64,000 nucleotides of DNA from Oxyruncus cristatus (taxonomy: Eukaryota > Chordata > Aves > Passeriformes > Cotingidae), in NCBI GenBank assembly GCA_013399855.1, contig VXAY01004755.1, positions 630,546 through 694,545 on the forward strand, in the 5' to 3' direction. Every line of letters begins with the position of its first letter. Positions within the stretch are counted from its first letter, which is position 1. Below, one piece after another: positions 54,103 through 64,000 of this stretch. The position numbers and the translations under genes are program-made. The notes under the pieces are model-generated. The model was not told the DNA's origin and did no database searches. It saw nothing but the letters and a program-made list of their open reading frames with translations.

Positions 54103-57100
54103 CCTGAGCGGGTTGTGAGGATTACAGGCCCTTCGTTGTGATCAGGAAACATTTACTGACATCAGAAACATCCTCATTAGCTCAGGACAGGTGGGAACCA
54201 TCTCTGTTTCCTGCAGGCACCATCTCCTGCCTGCCCAGTAAGCCGCAGTGACAGCTGCCCGGCTCTGACGTGGAGAAATCTTCTCCTCTCCACCACTTAG
54301 CAGGGCCCAGCTCAAACCCCCCCGGTGCTGAGGAGGACGAGGCTGATGGGCAAAGACGACCCCAATTAAATCCAGTTAAAACTCTTTCCTCTCCTCTGGA
54401 CTTTGCAGGGATTGGAAGGTCGGGCTCAAGGGCTAAACATTAGCAAGCTCTCCCCGCTGACTCTTGCGGAAGGACACAAGTCAAGCAACTAATGGTGTGA
54501 GAAACAAACAAACAAAGGACGAGAAACAACAACAGATTCAAATTTCTGCCCTCATATAAGTAGTAGAAAATGCCAATTTTTAACCTTGATGTCATTGAAG
54601 TGTTGATGACACACCAGTGGAAAAGACCTGCTGCAGATCAGAATCTGGTTCTGTTTCTTTTCATCGTATCCTAAGTAGGAAAACTGCAAGGAAGTCGGTT
54701 CATTTTTCAATTTAAACTGATGCCAGAATTATTAGACAGGTTACCTCTTTAAAAGACATTTCTTGTTCCATAGTGGGTGTGTGTTTGTTGACAGGGCATG
54801 GGCAAGTACATTTTAAGACCCAGTGAGTCTTTATTTAAGACAATTACAATGTACTATAGAAAATGGAGCTCCAAAAGCAAACTCCTTTCCTTCACAGGAC
54901 TAGAAACTTCTCGCCTGATTTTGGTTCTTAACTGTCAGGCCCAATAATCCCCCTGCACATTCCTGACCATTTCCAAAGCTGAGCAGAGTGCAGGACACAG
55001 GGAATGGTGCTGGCCTGGAACAGGCTCACTGGGATACCGGGGGGAAAGCTCAGCAGCAGCACCAACAGCTCAGCACTGTGTTCACTGCTGCACCATTCCT
55101 GCACACACAAACAGAACAGTTTAGTTTGGATGGGTCCTCACTGCCTCACAGACACCACCACAGCCGCTGGAAGTGCATGTGCTCTACATTAGAAAACCTG
55201 GAGCTGGTCTGGCTTTCCTGTTACAAGTTGGCACAGCAGCTGCTACAGCAGGACATCAGATTTGCCCAGTGCCATCGCCAACCTGACCTGTGACATCCCT
55301 GGAGGTAACACAGGACACACCTGACCACTGAAAGGTGCACAGGTAAGGCAGCTCGTTCAGCCCACGGATATTTTACTCAGAGAGAAGTCACTACTGGACA
55401 TCCAAGGATTTACTGACCTGGAGATGCTCTTGAAGCAGAGCCTGCTGCAAAACCTGTTTGGGCAAAGGGAGTTTTTGCTGGTTTCACTTGATTTGGGATC
55501 AGACCTATGGATTAAGGATGATGGCAGGATGAAATCGCTGTCAGCTGCCCTTTCAGTCCTTACCCAAGGAAAGCAGCACTATTCCACGTTGAACTTCAGT
55601 CCCCCCATCAAGCTGCTCCTCGTTCCCCCTCTGTGAACCAGGGCAGCAACTTCCCTTCTGAACCAGGAACCACGAGAAAGGTTACTCTTATCCTAAATGC
55701 ACTGCAAGGATATCTCAGACACATCTTGTCAGCACTTAAACACCCATGACAGGCTCCGCACAACATTTTCCAGGTGAGCACCCTCGCTCCTTCTCCCATG
55801 TCACACGCTCATCATTCACCACTCAGACACGGCGGGAGCAGCCTGGTGACATGGTTTCTCTCACTTTTCCTGGCCCCTGGAGCTGACCTCCTGTCTCCCC
55901 AGCTAGATCAAATCCAGGAGACTGTACTTAGGGCTGGGTCACTGGATGGTGTTAAAAGCCTTTCTCTTCTCCTCTCAGCAACCAAAGTTGGAAGGTGGCA
56001 AATGGGAGGGAAAACACTTCAAGTTGATTTTCCTTCAGGAGAGGTTTCCTGTCAGATGGGAAAGGTTCCCAGGCAAAGAACTTGAAGGATTTGCAGAATG
56101 GCATATTCCCCCTTTCAGAGATTTAGGAGCTAGACCAGGTTTTCTTCCCTCTTTTGGCTACAGCCACACACCAAAAGCAAGGAGAAATGATGACACAGGG
56201 AAAGTTCCCTTATCTGCTGCTTACAAAGACTCAAGACAACACCTTTGAAGTGAGACAAATCTGTGTTCCAGGAGGTTCTGGCACAGTGAAATTTTCTGTC
56301 TGCCATGCCAGTGTAAAGCACCACTAGTCTGAAGAGAGATTTGGTTTTGCTGTGAGAAATATTCTGAGTTTGCCTCCAAGCTGAATTTACTGATCTGTCA
56401 CTACTGAATCCCTGAGAATCTGACAAAACACGCTCACAATTCAAACCACACACTCCCTTTTGTGTCTCCAGCAAACTGGTTGAGTATCTCATGCCATTTC
56501 AAACTGATTTAGCTCAGTCTGTTCAGCACTGGGCTGAGGCATCACTGCAGAGATGCAAGCACCAGCTTTCAAGCCCTGAATATTTTAACAGGCCTCAAGA
56601 GCCCTGGACAGCCTCTCCTTGGAACGCTATCCAGGTACCTCCACTCCATGGTCCTGGAGCTCCAGGGCCCCAGCTCTTGCCTGAGCTGTGACACACAAAT
56701 ACCTGTGTCCTGCCTGTCCTTTGCTGATCCTGATTCACTGGCTGGGCTGCCTGGCTGGACCTCAGACGTGATTCACCCCTTGCATTTCTCTGTGCAAATC
56801 AGACTGGGAATGGCAGGTGCTGATGTCACCAACCCTGCCATCAGCCCCTGGTACTCTGGGACTGCACCCTGGTCACTGAGGTCACTGTCCCTGCCTGCTG
56901 GGTTGCACTCAGCTCCCACCTCATTTTCCCCTATGGAACAGCCCCGCTCTTGCTGGTCCTTTCTTTCCCCTTCCTCTCCCATGGTTATTCCAGTATTGTG
57001 CACAGAGACACCGAAATGTAATGTCTCACCTCATGCTTTCCCTAAAGCTGTTCTGCAAGGCAGATTCTATTCTCATTTCCTTTATCACAGCAAGATCAAC

Positions 57101-59399
57101 CCCTTTCTATCTCACTATCTATGAAATAAATACAACAGCACCATTCAGGAGAGGGTCATCTGAAAAGAACCAGCTCTGCATCCTCATGGGAATGAAGACT
57201 CAACCTTTCTCCTGCAGTTTCCACCTTTTTTGAATGTCACTGCAAGATGAATGACCTGCCCATCATAAAATCATAAGACTGTGCTTCAAATAGTCAAGAA
57301 TCAAGAGTGAGTCAAATCTCAATTGAGAAATTAGTTTTTGACACTTTCTCAGGAAATTCTCCTCTTTCAAGCCAAATCCAATGAAGTAGCACACAGGAAT
57401 TGATCCTCCCCTGTGTCATCAGCTCCTTGTGCTCAAACTCAAGCCAGGGTGTTGGACTATTCTCTCAAAAAAAGATCAACTGAAAATACTTTCACAGTCT
57501 GGAGCAATTTAAGATCTGGATTCTGCTAAGGAGAATATCTGTATTTTCTTTTTTAACATCACTTCTCCATCACATCATTTTTCCTCTGGCCACTGCAGGT
57601 AGAGGCATTTCCCTTCAAAAAGTGAACCAGTAGCTGATCCTCGTGTGAGCTCAGACCCACAGCTTTGCCAAGCTATACCACAATCCCTGACCACAGAACC
57701 CCCCCCAGAACTCGGGGCTGAGGAGCTTCTGCACTCGCAGCGTTCTGTCAGCCAGCTCTGGCTGTGCTGCTTGTTCCCCATGAAGAATGTTGGTTTGTGA
57801 CCATGGAAAGAGTCTGCTCCAGCAGTAGGCTCCCCTTTCCCAGAAGTGGTAATCAAACAACACTTCTGTGGAAGCCACCTCCTTAAATGTGGCTTCCCCG
57901 ATGTGGTTGGGACACTTCATCCAGCCCACGGATCTCAGAGCTGTAGAGCACGAGCCATAAAGTGTGTTGGCAAGTGCTGCAGACACGAGTGTGTGAGCAT
58001 CCAGTATGTCAGCCCTCAGTGGCTTGGCATAGGCAGGGAAGGTAAAAAAATCCCATCGTTTCAGCAGTCATACAGATTTCTCAAGTGGCTTTTTTTAATA
58101 GGTCATGTGCCCCATTCAGCAGCTCCAGCTGATGCTTCCAAAAGAAACCCATTAACAGACTCCCCTATGTGCTCCTTATTGTTTGCACAGCTTTAGTGGC
58201 CCCATCTGGCATCATCTTAAAGCCTCCTGGTCAGAAGCAGAGAGCAGCTTCTGGTTACAGCAGCACAAGGAGTTGGACTTTGCAGCCCCTTTCTCCAGGC
58301 ACAAGATCTGAAAATAAATACAAGTTCTGAACCAGGCAAGGGTGTGAAGGTGTGGGACCACCTGCAACGTGAGTGGCACCACTGCAGTACCCAACCTCAA
58401 TCCTTTTCCTCTTCCCTAACAATCACTCCAGGTGTCTGGGCCTCCTCATCCTTTGTGGTATCTACCAGTTTGTGGTATCTCTAGGAGAGTCATTCCATGG
58501 AAAGCGAAGAGGGTCCCAAAGCACATCTCCAGCGATGAGTAGTTGAGGAATGAGACTCTGGTCCCCCAGCCCCACATCCCCTGAACAAAGCTATGACAAC
58601 AAACACTGCCTCCCAGGAAAGACTAAACATCTCTGTGTCAGCTGTTGTATTTTGTTGCCAAAGGCTGCTCAGATACTACACAAGGATGCTCCAAGGATAA
58701 AGGTGGCCAGGTTACTCTGGGCAGCTCCCAGCACTGTTGTCCTTAGGCAGATCCCAGCTACTTTAGGCAGCAGTGCAGTGCAGAGGAGCAGGACAGACTG
58801 CACACACACCTGGGAGGAGCTCAGTGTGCACCTCCAGCCCGAGTGGCACCTGCTGGGTGTGCCCTGACGAACAGGTCTGAGTGAGTGATGGATGGTTTGA
58901 TCCAGCTGCACACACGGTCTGACAGGGGACACATCTCCCCACTTGGGAGGTCTCAGGATGGCTCCTGGCCTTCCAGATAGACACCAGTTTATCAATAGCA
59001 GATGCTGTCTGGACACTCTTCAGGAAGTCCTATCTTCTGCAGGCTTGGCTTAGCTCCTCCTAAGCACAGCACCCCTTTCTGAGGTAAGGCTCAGCCTAGC
59101 CCAGCAGTTAAAAGCACGTATGCCCTACCCTGCATGTGCAAAAACTCCCCTTGAAAGCCTCATCCTGTAGGCACCTTCTGCAAACAGACTCCACGCCGTT
59201 AAGAGATTTCCAGCGAGCTTCTGGGAAGTGCAGCCAGACAAGCGGGGTTATTATGGGAGCAAGAGCCAAGGCAGGAAGCTGACAGTTTGTTTTCTGCCCC
59301 CTCTCCTTTCTTCTGAAGCACAGCGTTGCTGAGCGCTGGCTGAAAGGGCAGAGACAGTCTGCAGTCGGCTGGGCTTTACTAAACAAAAGTTTACTTTCA
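54103..59399. other. unique non-coding DNA
   Basis: About 5.3 kb without a supportable gene or interspersed repeat. The stretch 54340-54500 (CCCCAATTAAATCCAG, GGGCTAAACATTAGCAAGC) is enhancer-like in style. Two TTTGTGGTATCT words lie 17 bp apart at 58452-58480. The longest frame (158 codons, 56648-57124) has no known domain. Confidence 0.55.
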
Positions 59400-59830
59400 T
59401 CCACTGCGCCGCAGCCGCTGGAGTCACTTCCCTCCTTCCTCCAGCCTTTCTTAGAGGCGAGAAAACAGTCGGCTCTTTCAGCACGTTAAGAAAGCCATTA
59501 CAATCAATTTAGCCAGTGCACAGACAGACTCCGTGTCTACTGGATTCTGTTACCGCAGGCCGGGGGCGCGGGGGGAGCGGCCCCAGCGCCCGGCTCCCCT
59601 CGCACTCTCCCGTAATGGAAAGGATGCCGGCGCCGGCAGCTATTGGGATCACGCTAACAAATGAAGCTGTCATCAAACACCTCTGGGGGGACGCGGTGGG
59701 CAGCGGGGGGGTGCGTTCCTGCGGTGGGGCTGCCTGCACGGCAGCGGAGCCGCTGCCTAATTGCTGAGCGCGGGGAGCGCCCGCCGCCAGCGCCCCCGTC
59801 AATAATGGGGTATTAGGTGCCTCCTGGTTG
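59400..59830. promoter_or_regulatory. CpG island, best promoter candidate
   Basis: About 430 bp with roughly 35 CpGs counted by eye and very high GC at 59560-59790. It contains the perfect 14-bp palindrome TGCCGGCGCCGGCA (59625-59638), an inverted CCAAT box immediately right of it (CTATTGGGA near 59640), and a quadruplex-type G cluster (59685-59711). Embedded AT-richer words look conserved: ACGCTAACAAATGAAGCTG near 59651, and CAATAATGGGGTATTAGG near 59801. Frames of 83 codons (plus, 59516-59767) and 97 codons (minus, 59509-59802) are Gly/Ala/Pro-rich and match nothing. I infer an orphan or gene-promoter CpG island; direction unknown. Confidence 0.55.
59685..59711 (+). other. G-quadruplex-type motif in the CpG island
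   Basis: G runs of 6, 3 and 7 are separated by loops of 7 and 4 bases. The last run can supply two triplets, so the G3+N1-7 pattern is met. Such motifs are common near vertebrate promoters. Confidence 0.6.
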
Positions 59831-59861
59831 GCGTGGCATTGATCTGTTCCAGCTTTCCCCT

Positions 59862-59914
59862 CTTGTTGTTGTGTTGGGGTTTGGGGTTTGTTGGTTTGTT
59901 GGGTTTTTTTTTTC
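59862..59914 (+). repeat. T/G-rich simple repeat
   Basis: GTTGTTGTGTTGGGGTTTGG-type low-complexity sequence ends in a run of T at 59904-59913. It directly flanks the CpG island on its right. Confidence 0.85.
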
Positions 59915-61101
59915 CTGCTCTTTTCCTTTTTAAGTGTTTTCTGAGCCTGTGTTTAGCGTGAGTGCTGCTTAAGTGCTAATTGTTACACCACAGATTGATT
60001 GGCGACAAGATGGCTTGCCAAGTTTGTTCTCCCATCTCCCCGGCTGGGGTGTGGAGGAAGAACAGAGGGTGGGGGCTGAGAGGTGGGGAGAGAGGGAATC
60101 CTTTCGCGCTCACTGACTTCCTCTCCCGCTGTCTTTCGGAGCTGGAAACTTCTGGCCTTTCAGAGCTCCTGCTGCCAATTCCCATTCCTGTTTTGATGCT
60201 CTCCCACCCCCGCTGCAGAAACTGGACATCTTCCGTTACTCGGAATTTCCCTGTTAATAGTGTCCTTCAGCCGAGATAGCTCAGGGGTAAGGCAAATGCT
60301 GCAATGACAGAAGAGGGTCCTGCCTTTTTCTTGAAGGACAAAAAACCCAAGAAAACAACAACAAACACACAAAACTTGAAAGTGCTTCATGCCTCCAGAT
60401 ACTCCTTTTCTCCATCACATTTGTGCTTCCAAAAACCCATAGTCCCGAGGCCAAAGGTGAGATGCAGAGAGAACTGCATAATAAATAACACAACAACTCC
60501 ATGACTGTGTAGAAATCCTGAAACATCTTGGGCAGGTGCTGGAGCAAAGATCTGGAATCCTCCCAGAGAGCCTAGAGCAAAGCTCTGAAACAGAGTTCCT
60601 GGCTTCGAGGCCTGCACTTCCCTGGGTAATGGAAACATCAGGAATCTTCCACCCAAGGTTAGAAAAGGTGAAAGTTCAGCACGTTTTCTTCCAACAGGTT
60701 CAACGGTTGCTCAGCTGAAGAAGGTCATCAGCCAACATTTTTTATGACTCCTCCAGCAAAGCAATGCAACTCAAAATAACCATTTCCATTGCTACCGGTG
60801 TCACTGCTCGTGCCACTGGGAAAGGGACTTTGTAATGTCAGCAGAGAGGCAAGCTGTGAACTGAAAAAGCTGACAATTAAATGTATTACTCGAATTTTGC
60901 TTTTGCCAGTTACATGAAACTTTGAACATAGTCTGCTCTCCAGATACATCAAGTTGTGGTGAGTGAACTAAAAATCTTGGATTTCTTTCTGTGGTATAAA
61001 AGAGTTCTAAGAGAAGACACAGCTTTAAACTTTGCTTTCTAATTAACATCCACACTAACAGCCCTGATGTACTTGAACATGACCACGAAGCAAAGGCAAG
61101 C

Positions 61102-61118
61102 CACACACACACACACAC
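61102..61118 (+). repeat. CA dinucleotide microsatellite
   Basis: About eight CA units, a simple repeat. Confidence 0.95.
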
Positions 61119-61510
61119 GCTTGAGCTGCAATCTGCTTTTCTGTTCAAGCAAATATGCACAGGCGTTTTTTCCCACTGATCCCTCAGATCTGTTAAAAAC
61201 TGAGGTCTGGCAGCTCCCCAGCTCTGGGAAGGCTGCAAGGAACAGCTTTAACACCACCAGCAGTTGCCTGTTGGTGGCCATTTGCTTCCCTCAGGAGCTT
61301 GAGGACATCCAGGACTAGAGTACCCCATCCTAAGAAAAGCAAAGCACGTTCCTCAGAAACCAGTCAAACCATAGCAGAGGAAGAAAAACAGTCCATTCCA
61401 CCCTTACTGAGCTGGCCCCCGAGAGCATGTGGAACTCCTCGACCTCTGGCTGCATAATGAGCAACAGAATAAAATAAGAAGAAAGGAACATTCTTGAAAA
61501 AATTCTTTCC

Positions 61511-61525
61511 AAAAAAAAAAAAAAA
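61511..61525 (+). repeat. poly(A) run
   Basis: Fifteen A residues. No retrotransposed body is recognisable next to it. Confidence 0.9.
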
Positions 61526-62120
61526 TCAGCAGACTGGATGGAGGGCACAGGTGGAGGAGAATGAGACACACAGTAAAACACAAGCAACTGAGGAAGCAGG
61601 AAAATGCGACTTTTCCCTGTTTCATATCAGATAGGGTGTTTTACATCCTATTCCTCGGGAATGGTATGACAGAAGGTTAACATAGTGATGCTGATAAGGT
61701 GAAAAAAATATAGAAGTATAATGGTTATCACCTGATTCTAGTCTGGTTTTCAAAAGACACTGAGGTTCTCCTTTTCAGTGGACCTTCAGTACCTCTGAAA
61801 ATAGGTCATAAAAATACACTGCCCAAAATCTAAGAGAAGCTTCAGTTGGCAGAAAGTGGCAGAGGGGAGGGATGAGGATGGGGACCCTCTCAGCAAGGTT
61901 TTCTGTACTGAACTCCCGCCGTTACAATGGCAAATCTGACCTCGTTTGGTTGTTAAACCCATGGGCAAATTGCAGCCAAACCTTCCCATTCGCATCTGCA
62001 AATACAGTAACGTGTTAAGTTGTACTCCCAAAAAAGCATCTGCTCAGAACTTCAGCAAGATACACTCAGCAATCACGATGGAAGAGACCAGAAGGTATGG
62101 CAAATAAATGAGTATTTAAT

Positions 62121-62217
62121 CACACACACAAAAAAATAAACAAAACACCCAAACCATCAAACAAACAAACAAAAAAACAAAGCAGGAAGAAACAAATACA
62201 CACACAGGGAGGAAAGA
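62121..62217 (+). repeat. A/C-rich simple repeat (CAAA units)
   Basis: A CA run, A-rich words and tandem CAAA units (about 62157-62180), followed by another CA run. It is low-complexity DNA. Confidence 0.85.
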
Positions 62218-64000
62218 CAGCCCTGCATACGGGGAGAACTGTTTTCTGAGCTGCTCTTGTCCAAAAACCACAGAACAAATTGCTGAGGCTTTCCCCCACT
62301 GCACAAAGTGCCTTTTAGCATCCCAGGTTTTCTCCTGAGGGACGGGAGAAAAGGGGAAAGACAACTGGCGTCGAGCTGCACATTGTCTGAAGATGCTGTC
62401 AAGAACATCATAAGGAAAGAGCTGTGTCTGAGGTCATCAGATTAGAGGAGAAACGAGGACCGGAGCAGGGGCTGGGGATGGAAAGGGAAGGGGGAGGCAC
62501 ATTGACCTGTATGACCTCTGCTGCACTAACTTGATATAACAAATAGTTCTGAAAAACCAAATACTGTTAACCCTTTTAAACTGGGTCATTCCCTGCTGTG
62601 GAGGGCTCATGGAGCAGAATCCTTAACTCCTTCCTCCCCGCACGCTTCCAAACACCTACACTTGACGGCACATTGGGTCACAGCACATCTACAGATCTCA
62701 CTGCTGGCAAAACAGATTTAAAAAGAGTCTCTCTCTCCCCAAATGAAAAGGTGTATGGATTTGAGCTCCAAATTTTTGCCAGCTTATTCAAGGCAAAATG
62801 TAGCCTCTGCAAACATAATTGTGATCTTTTTTCTTACAGAAAAAAACTCTTTTTTGGGTGAAAGGGCCAGTGTTTCTCTCTGGTGATACCTTCACTCCCT
62901 CAAAGGCCTATGACAACATTCAGTGAAAAACCTCTTGTATGAGGGAAGGCAGAGGCCGTGATTCTCCCAACCTGCTTGGACTCCATGGAACAGCAAGTGC
63001 AACCTGATGGGGAAGAAGTTTTAAAGACCCTGATCCTGCCTTTACAGGGCCCCACTCACACAGATCCCTTTGCAGCTTCCCAACTCTGCCAAACTGGGCT
63101 CCAGACCTTTGAGGAAATCAGGAGCTTGTGTGAGATTTCTAGGACATTTTTACTTCTGCTCACAACTCCAAAAGCTTGAATAAATTGAGAGGTATCTTGG
63201 TCTTTCTGGTTCTATTCCCAACCGCAAACGAAAATGGAAAAAGTTATCCAGAAATTCCAGAACCCTAAAAACCAAGTTTAAATTCCACCCTGTTTTTGAA
63301 CCTGGATAAGCATTTCAAAAGGGAACCTAGATTTTCCATTACCTTATGAAAACCCTTAGTTTTGTGTTACTGTGATAATCATTTTTGAACATACACAGCA
63401 CTACAGCTTTGTGCAGTTTTTCCACTTGGATGGGTGACATGAATTTGAATTTTGAGACCTCCCTCCCCCAGCAAACCCAGCCCAGCTCTGTTCCCCACAG
63501 AGGTCACACAGCCTCCTTTGGCCACCTTCAATTCAGAAAACCCACTCCAGCAGGGAGGGCTGGCAGGAGGCAGCAATTCCGACTCTTGGAAACCCTGATG
63601 GGAGGAGATAGTTGTATGGGATTAAGGATGGATAGCAGGATTCTAAAGTGCTGTTCCCCTCTTCTCTGAGCAGTGCTTGGATCATACGACCTCCAGAAGT
63701 CCCCTCCAACTTGGATTGTTCCCCAATTCTGCAGGGAGCTCAGGAGTGCTGTGCAGAGCAATATGTTGGACCATATCAGGTGTCCAGAAATAGAAGATGA
63801 GACAAGTCTTTGTAAATATTTTTCTGTGCATGACTAGACCAGAAAAATGTGATATTATCAATAAGCTGTTATATAGCACCATGCTTAATATAAGAGGTAG
63901 AAATTGCATCTGGAAAAAGACACAGAACTTTCTTGACCGTGGCAACACCCCAGCACATGAGGATCTTTGGAGCCCTCCTGAAGCAAAGGAGCTTGTAGAA

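Larger units (their letters stand above)
59915..64000. other. unique non-coding DNA with small simple repeats
   Basis: No gene is supported. A tRNA box-A-like word lies near 60272 but has no box B partner. The simple repeats are listed separately. The open frames, up to 145 codons (60801-61238, minus), lack recognisable domains. The window ends in plain single-copy sequence. Confidence 0.55.

Noticed and set aside
59509..59802. Gly/Ala/Pro-rich frames on both strands of the 59.5 kb CpG island as a first coding exon
   Set aside because: Frames like these follow from GC-rich composition. Neither shows a recognisable protein sequence, and both strands are equally open.
60262..60330. tRNA-like box A (TAGCTCAGGGGTAAGG)
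   Set aside because: No box B (GGTTCGANTCC type) occurs at the right distance, and no cloverleaf with a paired acceptor stem can be drawn. At most it is a very decayed tRNA-derived relic, or chance.

Overview
The window reads as a vertebrate nuclear chromosome, and the repeats point to a bird. At least six CR1 LINE fragments are recognisable. They show the CR1 3' tail (the GATTCTATGATTC octamer-type repeat on sense copies, TCATAGAATCATGG at the start of an antisense copy), the conserved GGGTTGGA...TTCCAACCC 3' end, and in two copies translated remnants of the CR1 ORF2 C-terminus. There is no operon structure, no tRNA or rRNA that I could confirm, no CRISPR array and no bacterial-style gene. 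I found no protein-coding exon that I can support. Every open frame is short, unrelated to any family I recognise, or lies in CR1. The whole 64 kb therefore looks like intergenic or deep intronic DNA.

Layout. 1-6.4 kb: unique DNA with three CR1 fragments, two of them tail-to-tail at 1.3-2.0 kb. 6.4-14.2 kb: unique, fairly AT-rich DNA with a pair of tight palindromes at 8.92-8.97 kb and a small ATT microsatellite. 14.27-14.64 kb: a CpG-rich island containing a palindromic CACGTG element. 15.9-16.1 kb: a purine-rich tract. 16.8-19.1 kb: several stretches with the look of conserved noncoding elements, including a perfect 16-bp homeodomain-type palindrome. 19.5-24.1 kb: two CR1 fragments, an AT microsatellite and a 30-bp tandem duplication. 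25.3-27 kb: a GATA-motif cluster, then a patch of small unrelated direct repeats. 29.26-29.30 kb: an assembly gap of 46 N between CA and A repeats. 29.7-38.1 kb: three more blocks that look like conserved noncoding DNA, a CTCF-like site and an 11-bp-armed inverted repeat. 38-48 kb: unique DNA with further such blocks, the strongest at 47.46-47.9 kb. 48.1-48.66 kb: the longest CR1 copy, with a single N exactly where consensus sequence is missing. 49-59 kb: unique DNA with a kappaB-like motif cluster and a pyrimidine-rich tract. 59.4-59.83 kb: a second, stronger CpG island, the best promoter candidate. 59.9-64 kb: unique DNA and small microsatellites.

How it may work: a gene-free interval with two CpG islands and many AT-rich, homeodomain-motif-rich blocks of low repeat content is what is typically seen around vertebrate developmental regulator genes. 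That is an inference from sequence style. I cannot align to other genomes here, and no adjacent gene is visible to name a target. I did not find an undescribed biological system. The items most worth testing are the two CpG islands, the 47.5 kb and 29.7 kb blocks, the palindromes at 8.9, 14.4, 18.2 and 38.0 kb, and the kappaB and GATA motif clusters.
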